Of a stretch of 64,000 nt of DNA, positions 23,336 through 30,878 are shown in pieces. The DNA comes from Streptomyces fumanus (GTDB lineage: Bacteria; Actinomycetota; Actinomycetes; Streptomycetales; Streptomycetaceae), in the NCBI RefSeq assembly GCF_014655295.1, contig NZ_BNBI01000010.1, positions 352,544-416,543 on the forward strand, read 5' to 3'. The notes beneath the pieces are model-generated. The model was given only the letters and a program-made list of their open reading frames with translations, was not told where the DNA came from and ran no database searches. Position 1 is the first letter of the stretch. Every line of letters begins with the position of its first letter. The position numbers were made by a program, and so were the translations under genes.

Positions 23336-24682
23336 CTAAATCCTTTCGGGCACGGGGTTCCCCGCGTCGCCGATCGCACGCCGCACCGGGACCCGCGCGA
23401 GCAGCAGGAAGCCGAGCACGAAGAACGCCACCAGGGAGAGGATCGCGTCCCGGAAACTGCCGGTGAGCTGGTAGGTGAGGCCGAACAGCAGCGGGCCCAG
23501 CCAGCTCATGCCGCGGTCGCTGATCTCGTACGCCGAGAAGTACTCGGCCTCCTTGCCCGGCGGGACCAGGTGGGAGAAGAGGGACCGGGACAGGGCCTGG
23601 CTGCCGCCGAGGACCAGCCCGATCCCGGCGGCCAGCACGAAGAACCACCCGGGCGCCCCGGCGGGCAGGAAGTACCCGGCGGCCAGGGTGACCGTCCAGG
23701 CGACCAGTGAGCCGAGGATCGTGCGCTTGGCGCCGTACCTGCGGGCCAGGCGGCCGAGGAGCAGGGCGCCGGCCACCGCGAGCACCTGGACGAGCAGCAC
23801 GGCGACGATGAGCGTGGACTGGCCCAGATCCAGTTCCTCGCTGCCGTAGACGGACGCCTGGGAGATCACCGTCTGGATGCCGTCGTTGTAGACCAGGTAC
23901 GCCAGCAGGAAGGCGAGGGTCAGCGGATGGCGCCGCATGTCGCGCACGGTCGCCGCCAACTGGCGCAGGCCCGGGACGGCCGCCTCCCGCGCGGCGGTGC
24001 GCCGGTCGCGCAGCCTGCGCAGCGGGATCAGGGCGAAGGCGCCCCACCACAGGCCGGCCGAGGCCAGGCAGACCCGCACCGCCATGCTCTCCGACAGGCC
24101 GAAGGAGTCGTGCCCGGAGTAGAGCACCAGGTTGACGACCAGCACCAGGGCCCCGGCCGCGTAGCCGAAGGCCCAGCCGCGCGAGGAGACCGCGTCGCGT
24201 TCCTCGGGCGGGGCGATCTGCGGCAGGTAGGAGTTGTAGAGCATCATCGCCACCGACTGCGCCGCGTTGGCGACCACCAGCAGGACGCCGCCCAGCAGAT
24301 AGCGGTCGCCGTCCAGGAAGAACATGCCGGCCGTCGCCGCCGCCCCGGTGTACGCGGCGGCGGCCAGCAGCGGCTTCTTGCGGCCCGTGCGGTCGGCCGC
24401 GGCGCCCGCCAGGGGCATCACCAGCACCGCCACGATCACCGACAGGGAGACCGCGTAGGCGAAGAACGACCCGGAGCGCACCGGTAGGCCCAGCGGATGG
24501 ACGTAACCGCTTTCATCCGCCGCCGACTCGGCGACCGACGTCAGATAGGGGCCCAGGAAGACGGTGAGCACGCTCGTCGAGTAGACGGAGCACGCCCAGT
24601 CGTAGAAGTACCAGCCGCGTTGCTCGCGCCGCCGTTCGGCGGCCCCGCCGGCCGCGTCCGTGCGCACGGTGTCGGTGCCCAC
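23336..24682 (-). CDS. MFS transporter, UMF1/Atg22-like
   Basis: A 448-aa protein with about twelve transmembrane segments. The N-terminal WYFYDWACSVYSTSVLTVFL and GSFFAYAVSLSVIVAVLVMP, and the loop GAAADRTGRKKPL, match the UMF1 (Atg22-like) branch of the major facilitator superfamily. Yeast Atg22 exports amino acids from the vacuole; bacterial substrates are unknown. Start GTG 24682 is the only reasonable one. It is downstream of the phosphodiesterase on the same strand with a 58-base gap, so it may share that transcript. Confidence 0.85.
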   Translation of the reverse strand: MGTDTVRTDAAGGAAERRREQRGWYFYDWACSVYSTSVLTVFLGPYLTSVAESAADESGYVHPLGLPVRSGSFFAYAVSLSVIVAVLVMPLAGAAADRTGRKKPLLAAAAYTGAAATAGMFFLDGDRYLLGGVLLVVANAAQSVAMMLYNSYLPQIAPPEERDAVSSRGWAFGYAAGALVLVVNLVLYSGHDSFGLSESMAVRVCLASAGLWWGAFALIPLRRLRDRRTAAREAAVPGLRQLAATVRDMRRHPLTLAFLLAYLVYNDGIQTVISQASVYGSEELDLGQSTLIVAVLLVQVLAVAGALLLGRLARRYGAKRTILGSLVAWTVTLAAGYFLPAGAPGWFFVLAAGIGLVLGGSQALSRSLFSHLVPPGKEAEYFSAYEISDRGMSWLGPLLFGLTYQLTGSFRDAILSLVAFFVLGFLLLARVPVRRAIGDAGNPVPERI

Positions 24683-24740
24683 CCGTGCCCTCGCCTCCCC
24701 GTGAACGCGCGACGCCGCGTCGGCCGCCGGGCGCGGGGCG

Positions 24741-25508
24741 TCAGACCCAGACGCCGCGGTCCGCCATGACCTTGCGCAGTGTGTCGATGTGATCGGTCAT
24801 GATGCCATCCACGCCCAGGTCCAGGAGCCGGTGCATCCGGTCGGGGTCGTTCACCGTCCACACGTGCACCTGGAGCCCGCGCGCGTGGGCGGCGCGCAGG
24901 AAGCGGCGGTCGACGACCGGGACGCCGCCCTGGCTCTCCGGCACCTGCGCGGCCACCGCCGAGGAGCGCGGCGCGACGGGCAGGCCCCAGGAGCGCAGCC
25001 GCAGCCCGAGCACGCCCCGGACGCCGTAGGAGGTGGCCAGGCGCGGCCCGGCCAGCCGCCGGGCGCGCGCCACCCGGGCCTCGGAGAACGAGCCCAGGCA
25101 GACCCGGTCCCAGGCGGCCGTGCGCCCGACCAGGTTCAGGAAGGGCAGCAGGGCCGGCTCCGCCTTCACGTCGACGTTCCAGCGGACCTCGGGGAAGGTC
25201 TCCAGCAGCTCCTCGAAGAGCGGCACCGGCTCGGTGCCCGCCACGCGCGCGTGCCGTACCTCCGCCCACGGCAGGTCGGCGATCCGGCCCGCCCCGTCGG
25301 TCACCCGGTCCAGCGTCGCGTCGTGGAAGGCGACGAGCCGGCCGTCGCGCGTGGCGTGCACATCGGTCTCGATGTACCGGTAGCCCGACTCGACCGCCCG
25401 CCGGAACTGGCGGAGCGTGTTCTCGAGGCCGTCGGCGGCACCGCCCCGGTGGGCGAAGGCGATCGGGCCGGGATGGTCCAGGTAGGGGTGGTGTATCGGC
25501 GAGGTCAC
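24741..25508 (-). CDS. Glycerophosphodiester phosphodiesterase family protein
   Basis: A 255-aa GDPD-fold enzyme hydrolysing glycerophosphodiesters to glycerol 3-phosphate and an alcohol. The active-site strand FAHRGGAADGLENTLRQF, the metal motif IETDVHATRDG, and NVDVKAEPAL and VWTVNDPDRM are all present. There is no signal peptide, so it is cytoplasmic. GTG 25508 overlaps the stop of the upstream yczE-like gene (GTGA), so the two are translationally coupled. Confidence 0.9.
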   Translation of the reverse strand: MTSPIHHPYLDHPGPIAFAHRGGAADGLENTLRQFRRAVESGYRYIETDVHATRDGRLVAFHDATLDRVTDGAGRIADLPWAEVRHARVAGTEPVPLFEELLETFPEVRWNVDVKAEPALLPFLNLVGRTAAWDRVCLGSFSEARVARARRLAGPRLATSYGVRGVLGLRLRSWGLPVAPRSSAVAAQVPESQGGVPVVDRRFLRAAHARGLQVHVWTVNDPDRMHRLLDLGVDGIMTDHIDTLRKVMADRGVWV

Positions 25509-26206
25509 CGTCGCAGTATCGCCGCACGGGGTTGACCGGCGGCAACCACCGTGCTGCCGCCGGATGCCGACGGGACGGCGAACACGCGCAGGAACACCTG
25601 GGCGAGCGGGCCGATCGTCACCGCGTACAGCAGGGTGCCGATCCCGACGGTGCCGCCGAGGGCGAAGCCGGTCGCCACGACCGTGACCTCCAGGGCGGTA
25701 CGCACCAGGCGCACCGACACCCCCGTACGCCGGTTCAGCCCCGTCATCAATCCGTCGCGCGGGCCCGGCCCGAACCGGGCCGCGATGTAGAGGCCGGTCG
25801 CCGCGCCGTTCAGGACGATGCCCCCGGCCAGCGCGGCCACGCGCGGCGCCCATCCGTGGGCGTCCGGCAGCACGGCCAGCGTCGCGTCCATCGCGGCGCC
25901 GATCACCAGGACGTTGGAGACCGTGCCCAGGCCCGGACGCTGGCGCAGCGGGATCCAGAGCAGCAGCACCAGGGCGCCGACGACCGTCAGGACCACGCCC
26001 ATCGACAGGCCGGTCCGCTCCGCCAGGCCCTGGTGCAGCACGTTCCACGGTTCCAGACCGAGACCGGAGCGGACCAGCAGGGCCGAACTGGCGCCGTACA
26101 GCGCCAGACCGCCGTAGAGCTGGACGAGCCGCCGGGTGAGATGTCCCTGCCTGGGCTGCCGCGCGAACAAGAGGTGCCCCCCTGTGGTGGTAATGGACCG
26201 ACGCAT
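25505..26206 (-). CDS. yczE: YczE/YitT-family membrane protein
   Basis: A 233-aa protein with five hydrophobic segments; the core GLGLEPWNVLHQGLAERTGL and ARFGPGPRDGLMTGLNRRTG are typical of YczE proteins. It stands back to back with a MocR-type regulator (26271-27773), the classic yczE/yczR arrangement described across bacteria, in which the regulator is thought to control the membrane protein. The transported or sensed compound is unknown. ATG 26206 is used, although the first 20 residues are variable. Its stop overlaps the GDPD start. Confidence 0.82.
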   Translation of the reverse strand: MRRSITTTGGHLLFARQPRQGHLTRRLVQLYGGLALYGASSALLVRSGLGLEPWNVLHQGLAERTGLSMGVVLTVVGALVLLLWIPLRQRPGLGTVSNVLVIGAAMDATLAVLPDAHGWAPRVAALAGGIVLNGAATGLYIAARFGPGPRDGLMTGLNRRTGVSVRLVRTALEVTVVATGFALGGTVGIGTLLYAVTIGPLAQVFLRVFAVPSASGGSTVVAAGQPRAAILRR

Positions 26207-26215
26207 GACACTCTG

Positions 26216-26245
26216 TGGCCTGGAAACCGAAGTCGACCATGGCCA
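26216..26245. promoter_or_regulatory. Candidate YczR operator in the 64-bp divergent gap
   Basis: TGGCC (26216-26220) and GGCCA (26241-26245) form a dyad spaced by 20 bases, centred between the divergent yczE-like and MocR-like genes. MocR regulators usually bind paired short repeats in just such gaps. The weak conservation makes this a suggestion only. Confidence 0.3.
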
Positions 26246-26270
26246 ATCCGGGGAAGGTGGACTGATTCAC

Positions 26271-27773
26271 ATGGCGCAGTGGACCTCGGCGGTGGGGGCG
26301 GCCCAGCTCGCCCGGCTGCTCCGCTCCCAGCAGGACCGCCCGGCCGGCCCCGGCACCCGCCGCCCGCCCGCCTACCGGGCGCTGGCCGACGGCATCCGGC
26401 TGCTCGTCCTGGAGGGCCGCGTGCCGGTCGCCGCCCGGCTCCCCGCCGAACGCGAGCTGGCCCTCGCCCTGTCCGTCAGCCGCACCACGGTCGCCGCCGC
26501 CTACGAGGCGCTGCGCGGCGAGGGCTTCCTGGAGTCCCGGCGCGGCGCGGGAAGCTGGACCGCCGTCCCGGCCGGCAACCCGCTGCCCGCCCGGGGCCTG
26601 GAACCGCTGCCGCCCGAGGCGCTCGGCTCCATGATCGACCTCGGCTGCGCGGCGCTCCCCGCGCCCGAGCCCTGGCTCACCCGGGCCGTCCGGGGCGCCC
26701 TGGAGGAACTGCCCCCGTACGCCCACACGCACGGCGACTACCCGGCCGGGCTGCCCGCGCTGCGCGCCACCATCGCCGACCGGTACACCGCGCGCGGCAT
26801 CCCCACCATGCCCGAGCAGATCATGGTCACCACCGGGGCGATGGGCGCCATCGACGCCATCTGTCACCTCTTCGGCGGCCGCGGCGAACGGATTGCGGTG
26901 GAGTCGCCGTCGTACGCCAACATCCTGCAGTTGATGCGCGAGGCCGGGGCCCGGCTGGTGCCCGTGGCGATGGCCGAGGGGCTGACCGGCTGGGACCTGG
27001 ACCGCTGGCGCCAGGTGCTGCGCGAGGCCGCGCCCCGCCTCGCCTACGTCGTCGCCGACTTCCACAACCCCACCGGCGCGCTCGCCGACGACGACCGGCG
27101 CCGGGCCCTGGTCGACGCGGCCCGGTCGGCGGGCACGGTGCTGGTCGCCGACGAGACGATGAGCGAGCTGAAGCTGGACGAGGACGTGCGGATGCCGCGC
27201 CCCGTCTGCGCCTTCGACCCGGCCGGCTCGACCGTCATCACCGTCGGGTCGGCCAGCAAGGCGTTCTGGGCCGGGATGCGCATCGGCTGGGTGCGGGCGG
27301 CGCCGGACGTGGTCCGCAGCCTGGTCGCCGCGCGGGCCTACGCCGACCTGGGCACGCCCGTACTGGAGCAGTTGGCGGTGAACTGGCTGTTCGGCACCGG
27401 CAACTGGGAACAGGCCGTCGAGGTCCGGCGCGAGCAGGCCCGGGAGAACCGGGACGCCCTGGTGGCGGCGGTACGGCGGGAGCTGCCCGAGTGGGAGTTC
27501 GAGGTGCCGCGCGGCGGTCTCACCCTGTGGGTGCGGGCCGGCGGGCTGTCCGGCTCCAAGCTGGCGGAGGCGGGGGAGCGGGTCGGCGTGCGGGTGCCGT
27601 CGGGGCCCCGGTTCGGCGTCGACGGCGCGTTCGAGGGGTACGTCCGGCTGCCGTTCACCGTCGGCGGCGCGCTGGCCGACGAGGCGGCCTCCCGGCTGGC
27701 GGCGGCGGCCCGGCTGGTGGAGAGGGGCGGCGCGGGGAGCGCGGGGGAGGCGCCGCGGACGTTCGTGGCCTGA
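26271..27773 (+). CDS. yczR: MocR/YczR-type GntR regulator with aminotransferase-like domain
   Basis: A 500-aa two-domain regulator. It has a GntR winged helix (about residues 35-105; ARLPAERELALALSVSRTTV) joined to a fold-type I aminotransferase domain. The PLP-lysine motif is present: TVGSASKAFWAGMRIGW contains the Schiff-base Lys, and DFHNPTGALAD is the expected Asn-Pro motif. Such proteins sense PLP or a PLP adduct rather than catalyse transamination. ATG 26271 is preferred; GGGGAAGGTGG lies upstream. Divergent from the YczE-family gene, hence the name. It could also be annotated as a PLP-dependent aminotransferase. Confidence 0.88.
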   Translation: MAQWTSAVGAAQLARLLRSQQDRPAGPGTRRPPAYRALADGIRLLVLEGRVPVAARLPAERELALALSVSRTTVAAAYEALRGEGFLESRRGAGSWTAVPAGNPLPARGLEPLPPEALGSMIDLGCAALPAPEPWLTRAVRGALEELPPYAHTHGDYPAGLPALRATIADRYTARGIPTMPEQIMVTTGAMGAIDAICHLFGGRGERIAVESPSYANILQLMREAGARLVPVAMAEGLTGWDLDRWRQVLREAAPRLAYVVADFHNPTGALADDDRRRALVDAARSAGTVLVADETMSELKLDEDVRMPRPVCAFDPAGSTVITVGSASKAFWAGMRIGWVRAAPDVVRSLVAARAYADLGTPVLEQLAVNWLFGTGNWEQAVEVRREQARENRDALVAAVRRELPEWEFEVPRGGLTLWVRAGGLSGSKLAEAGERVGVRVPSGPRFGVDGAFEGYVRLPFTVGGALADEAASRLAAAARLVERGGAGSAGEAPRTFVA

Positions 27774-27836
27774 GCCGGTCCGGGGCCGGGTGAGCCGTGT
27801 GAGCCGTGTGCCGGACGCCGGGCGGGTCGGCGGCCG

Positions 27837-29615
27837 CTACGGCTTGATCAGGGTCGGGACCGACCTCTTCTTCTTGGGTTCCTCGGGCTTGCCGAGCGTC
27901 GGGACCGTGCGGGGCCGCTCCGGCTCCGCCTCGGTCAGGACCGGGACGGGGCCGGCTGGGGCGGGCTCGGCGCCGGTGGCCGGTTCCGGCACCGTGTCGT
28001 CCGGCGCCGGGCGGGTCCCGGGCTCCCGCGGGTCCTGGTCCGCGGGGGCGGTCAGGTCCTGCTCACCGCCGGGCACCTCCGGGACGTGCTCGCCGTCCGC
28101 CGGGGTGGTGCGCGGCGGCAGCAGCTCCAGGACCGCCTCCCGGTGGGCCCGGCCGGCGGCGTCGTCGTACGGGTCCGGCGTGGCCGGCACCTGGAGGCGG
28201 TGGACCGGGCCGGCGCCCAGTTGGGCGTAGCCGCGGCCGGGCACGATCCGCGCGACCGGCGTGGTGGGCGGCGGCGCGCCGAGCACGGACGCCAGCAGAC
28301 CGGCGTCGGCCGGGCCGAGCACCACCCGCGCGCGTGTGTGCTGCCGTACGGCGTCGCTCAGGGTGTCGTAGGCGTCCAGTTGCTCGGCGACGACCACCGT
28401 CACCTGGGCCGCGCGGCCGTGCCGCAGGGGCACCTGGAGCAGGGACTGCGGGTCCCGGCGGCCGTCCGCGGAGGCGAGGTGCGCGAAGGCGCCGGGGCGG
28501 TCCAGCAGGATCCACAGCGGCCGCCGGGTGTCGTCCGGCGGCGGCCGGCCCTCCTGGCGGGCGCGGTTGACGGCGATCAGCCGGCGTTCCGTCTCCTGGG
28601 CGGCCCACTCCAGGCCGGCCAGCGCCCCGGTGAGGCCGCACTCGACGGCCAGCACGCCGTCGCGCCCGGTCAGGCAGGCGTACTCGCCGGTGCCGCCGCC
28701 GTCGACGATCACCAGGTCGCCGCCGTGCTGGAGCGCCTGGAGCGCGACCGAGCGCAGCAGCGTGGAGGTGCCGGAGCCCGGCTGGCCCAGGGCGAGCAGA
28801 TGCGGCTCGGTGGAGCGCGGGCCCGTGCGCCAGACGACCGGCGGCACGTCCCGCCGCTCCTCGCCCTGGGTGAGCGGCAGGGTGCGGTGCACCTCGGTGG
28901 GGTCGGTGAAGCCCAGGACCGTCTCGCCGGGGGCCGTCACGAAGCGCTGGGCGGCGATGTCGGTGGGCAGCGGCGCGAGGACGGTGAGGGTGAGGTGGTT
29001 GGCCTCCTCGTCCCAGTCGAAGCGGTACTCGCGGCTCCGGCCGGCCTTGGCGGTGAGCAGGTGCTCGATCCGGGCGCGGGCGGCGGCCTCCCCGTCGGTG
29101 AAGTACGCCGGGTAGCGGATCACCAGGTGCGCGAACCGGCCGTCGGCGTCGAACTCGTACGCCGGGAACGCCTTCTCCCAGGAGCCGCCGTGCGCGTACA
29201 GCGGCTCGGGGTCCTCGGCGAGCGAGAAGTAGGGCACCAGGGCCTCGTAGAGCGAGGCCAGGCGCTGGGCGCCGGAGTCGTCCGGTCCCTCGGGGGCGGG
29301 CGGGGTGCGGTCCCGGCCCTGCCAGGCCGCCGCCGCCATCAGCGCGATGGCGGCGAGCAGCGGTCCGTACGGCATCAGCGCCACGATCAGGAGCACCGAC
29401 GCCACCAGGAACAGCAGCGCGCCGCGCCGGTCCTTGGGGGTCTCGGCCCATCTGCGCCGCGCGGCCGACGCGAGCCGGCCCAGGCCGCGGGCGATGGTGA
29501 TCAGCGGCTGGAGGACGTCGGCGGCGCTGTCGGCCGCCGTCCGTGCCAGCTCCCGGCTCCGGGCGAGCTGCGCGCCGCCGTTGCTCAGAATGCGGGGGAG
29601 GGGGCGCCGGGCCAC
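27837..29615 (-). CDS. FtsK/TraB-like P-loop membrane protein with altered Walker A
   Basis: A 592-aa protein. An N-terminal segment ends in two transmembrane helices (about residues 60-100: GALLFLVASVLLIVALMPYG and PLLAAIALMAAAAW), then a domain of about 200 residues, then an ATPase-like domain resembling FtsK/HerA/TraB pumps. The P-loop reads ALGQPGSGTSTLLRS, where the invariant Lys of GxxGxGK(S/T) is Thr. The acidic strand LVIVDGGGTGE and LWILLDRPGAF follow. The C-terminus is Pro-rich and ends KPEEPKKKRSVPTLIKP. AGGAGG precedes GTG 29615. It lies downstream of a 64-aa membrane gene, its likely partner. Function unknown; a relic or relative of conjugative transfer proteins is possible. Confidence 0.75.
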   Translation of the reverse strand: MARRPLPRILSNGGAQLARSRELARTAADSAADVLQPLITIARGLGRLASAARRRWAETPKDRRGALLFLVASVLLIVALMPYGPLLAAIALMAAAAWQGRDRTPPAPEGPDDSGAQRLASLYEALVPYFSLAEDPEPLYAHGGSWEKAFPAYEFDADGRFAHLVIRYPAYFTDGEAAARARIEHLLTAKAGRSREYRFDWDEEANHLTLTVLAPLPTDIAAQRFVTAPGETVLGFTDPTEVHRTLPLTQGEERRDVPPVVWRTGPRSTEPHLLALGQPGSGTSTLLRSVALQALQHGGDLVIVDGGGTGEYACLTGRDGVLAVECGLTGALAGLEWAAQETERRLIAVNRARQEGRPPPDDTRRPLWILLDRPGAFAHLASADGRRDPQSLLQVPLRHGRAAQVTVVVAEQLDAYDTLSDAVRQHTRARVVLGPADAGLLASVLGAPPPTTPVARIVPGRGYAQLGAGPVHRLQVPATPDPYDDAAGRAHREAVLELLPPRTTPADGEHVPEVPGGEQDLTAPADQDPREPGTRPAPDDTVPEPATGAEPAPAGPVPVLTEAEPERPRTVPTLGKPEEPKKKRSVPTLIKP

Positions 29616-29668
29616 TGCTGCCTCCTGGGCGTGCGTACGGGGTGGGGGCGGTGCGGGCGGGGGGGCGG

Positions 29669-29863
29669 TCAGAACTTGATGCCGCCGAGGAGCCCGGCGA
29701 GGCTCTCGCCGCCCGCCTTGATGCTGGGGGCGATGGCGGTGCTCGCCAGGTAGAAGCCGAACAGCATGGCGACCACCATGTGCGACGCCTTCAGGCCGTC
29801 CTTGCGGAAGAAGATGAACAGGACGACGCCGAGCAGGACCACGCCTGAGATCGAGAGGATCAT
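29669..29863 (-). CDS. Small two-span membrane protein partnered with the FtsK/TraB-like gene
   Basis: A 64-aa protein beginning MILSISGVVLLGVVLFIFFR, then a basic loop (KDGLKASH), a second hydrophobic segment (MVVAMLFGFYLASTAIAP) and the tail GGESLAGLLGGIKF. The layout resembles small hydrophobic pilin- or holin-like proteins found beside traffic ATPases. AGGAGAA precedes ATG 29863. A promoter (29916-29944) drives it and the ATPase gene 53 bases downstream. Function unknown. Confidence 0.75.
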   Translation of the reverse strand: MILSISGVVLLGVVLFIFFRKDGLKASHMVVAMLFGFYLASTAIAPSIKAGGESLAGLLGGIKF

Positions 29864-29915
29864 GTGAGTTCTCCTGGTTCGCGGGGACAGTCGCCATGAG
29901 TACTTCCAGGATCAC

Positions 29916-29944
29916 AGCATGTGTCTATACGATAAAAGGTGCAA
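29916..29944 (-). promoter_or_regulatory. Promoter of the small membrane protein / ATPase operon
   Basis: TTGCAC (29944-29939), 17 bases, CATGCT (29921-29916) on the minus strand, within an AT-rich patch (TATACGATAAAA on the plus strand) that stands out from the surrounding GC-rich DNA. Predicted start near 29909. Confidence 0.6.
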
Positions 29945-30076
29945 GCGGGTGAAAAACGGGCAAGTTACCTCGCCTGGTCGAGCGGCTCCCCGGCCGCCGG
30001 GCGGTGGCCCGCGCGATCCGTGAACGCTGTGTGATCTTTGCCTCGGGCGCATCCGGCCATGTGCGCCACGAGCCAG

Positions 30077-30122
30077 TACCCTGGCGATTCACTCGTACGG
30101 CCGCGCCGCTCGCGGCCGTACG
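30077..30122 (+). promoter_or_regulatory. -10 box followed by a 12-bp hairpin in the ankyrin gene leader
   Basis: TACCCT (30077-30082) is a plausible -10 box. A perfect 12-bp inverted repeat (CGTACGGCCGCG, 30094-30105, with 30111-30122; 5-base loop) would sit at the very 5' end of the transcript, with about 50 bases left before the ankyrin start codon. It may be a 5'-stabilising stem or an early terminator. The rest of the 310-base gap holds no gene I can support. Confidence 0.45.
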
Positions 30123-30173
30123 CACCCGATCCCCCCGACGTTGCGGCGTCCGAGTTGAGAGGCGGTCCGGCCG

Positions 30174-30566
30174 ATGAGCGAAGCCCCCGACCCCGAGGTC
30201 GTGGAGCTGGCGACCAAGATCTTCGATCTGGCCCGGCAGGGGCGGACCGACGAACTCGTCGCGTACGTCGACGCGGGCGTCCCCGTCAACCTCACCAACG
30301 ACCGCGGCGACTCCCTCGTGATGCTCGCCGCCTACCACGGCCACGCCGACGCGGTCCGCGCCCTGCTGGCCCGCGGCGCCGAGGCCGACCGGATCAACGA
30401 CCGGGGTCAGACCCCGCTCGCCGGGGCCGTCTTCAAGGGCGAGACGGACGTCGTCAAGGCCCTCCTGGAGGGCGGCGCGGACCCGGCCGCGGGCACCCCC
30501 TCGGCCGTCGACACGGCCCGCATGTTCGCTCGTACGGAGGTACTGGAGCTGTTCGGCGCGCACTGA
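30174..30566 (+). CDS. Ankyrin-repeat protein
   Basis: A 130-aa cytoplasmic protein with about three ankyrin repeats: VNLTNDRGDSLVMLAAYHGH then ADAVRALLARGAEADRINDR, and RGQTPLAGAVFKGETDVVKA. These are protein-binding scaffolds; no catalytic domain is present. ATG 30174 follows GAGAGGCGG. Short ankyrin proteins of this form are common single-gene units in Streptomyces. The partner is unknown. Confidence 0.88.
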   Translation: MSEAPDPEVVELATKIFDLARQGRTDELVAYVDAGVPVNLTNDRGDSLVMLAAYHGHADAVRALLARGAEADRINDRGQTPLAGAVFKGETDVVKALLEGGADPAAGTPSAVDTARMFARTEVLELFGAH

Positions 30567-30878
30567 CGCCCCACCGTACTCAACCTTCTGACCAGGGAAA
30601 ACAACGAAAACGGGGGAGGCGGTAGAGGGCCGCCGAAATTTCGGTCGCGGTCGACCGAAGCGCCGGGTCATCATGACGACGTGGTTCACGGACGTGATGG
30701 CTGGGCAGGTCTTGCCGCACCGCGCGGCCCGTGATCCGGTCCGCAAGGGCCACCGACGAGAGGCAGAGGAAAATGGTCTTCGACAAGCATGAGACGGCGG
30801 GCGTCCCGACGTGTGGTCACGCGGCCAGGTAACGCGTGTTCCCCGGTTGCGCCGACGCTTGATATGAGGCTGTTTCCC
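30567..30878. other. Gene-poor gap with a 12-bp palindrome
   Basis: The 312-base gap is less GC-rich than its neighbours. It contains the perfect palindrome CCGAAATTTCGG (30633-30644), followed by GGTCGACC, which looks like a regulator site. Two short open frames with plausible starts (ATG near 30673, 39 codons; ATG near 30773, 19 codons, after GAGGAAA) match nothing I recognise and are not called as genes. Confidence 0.4.
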
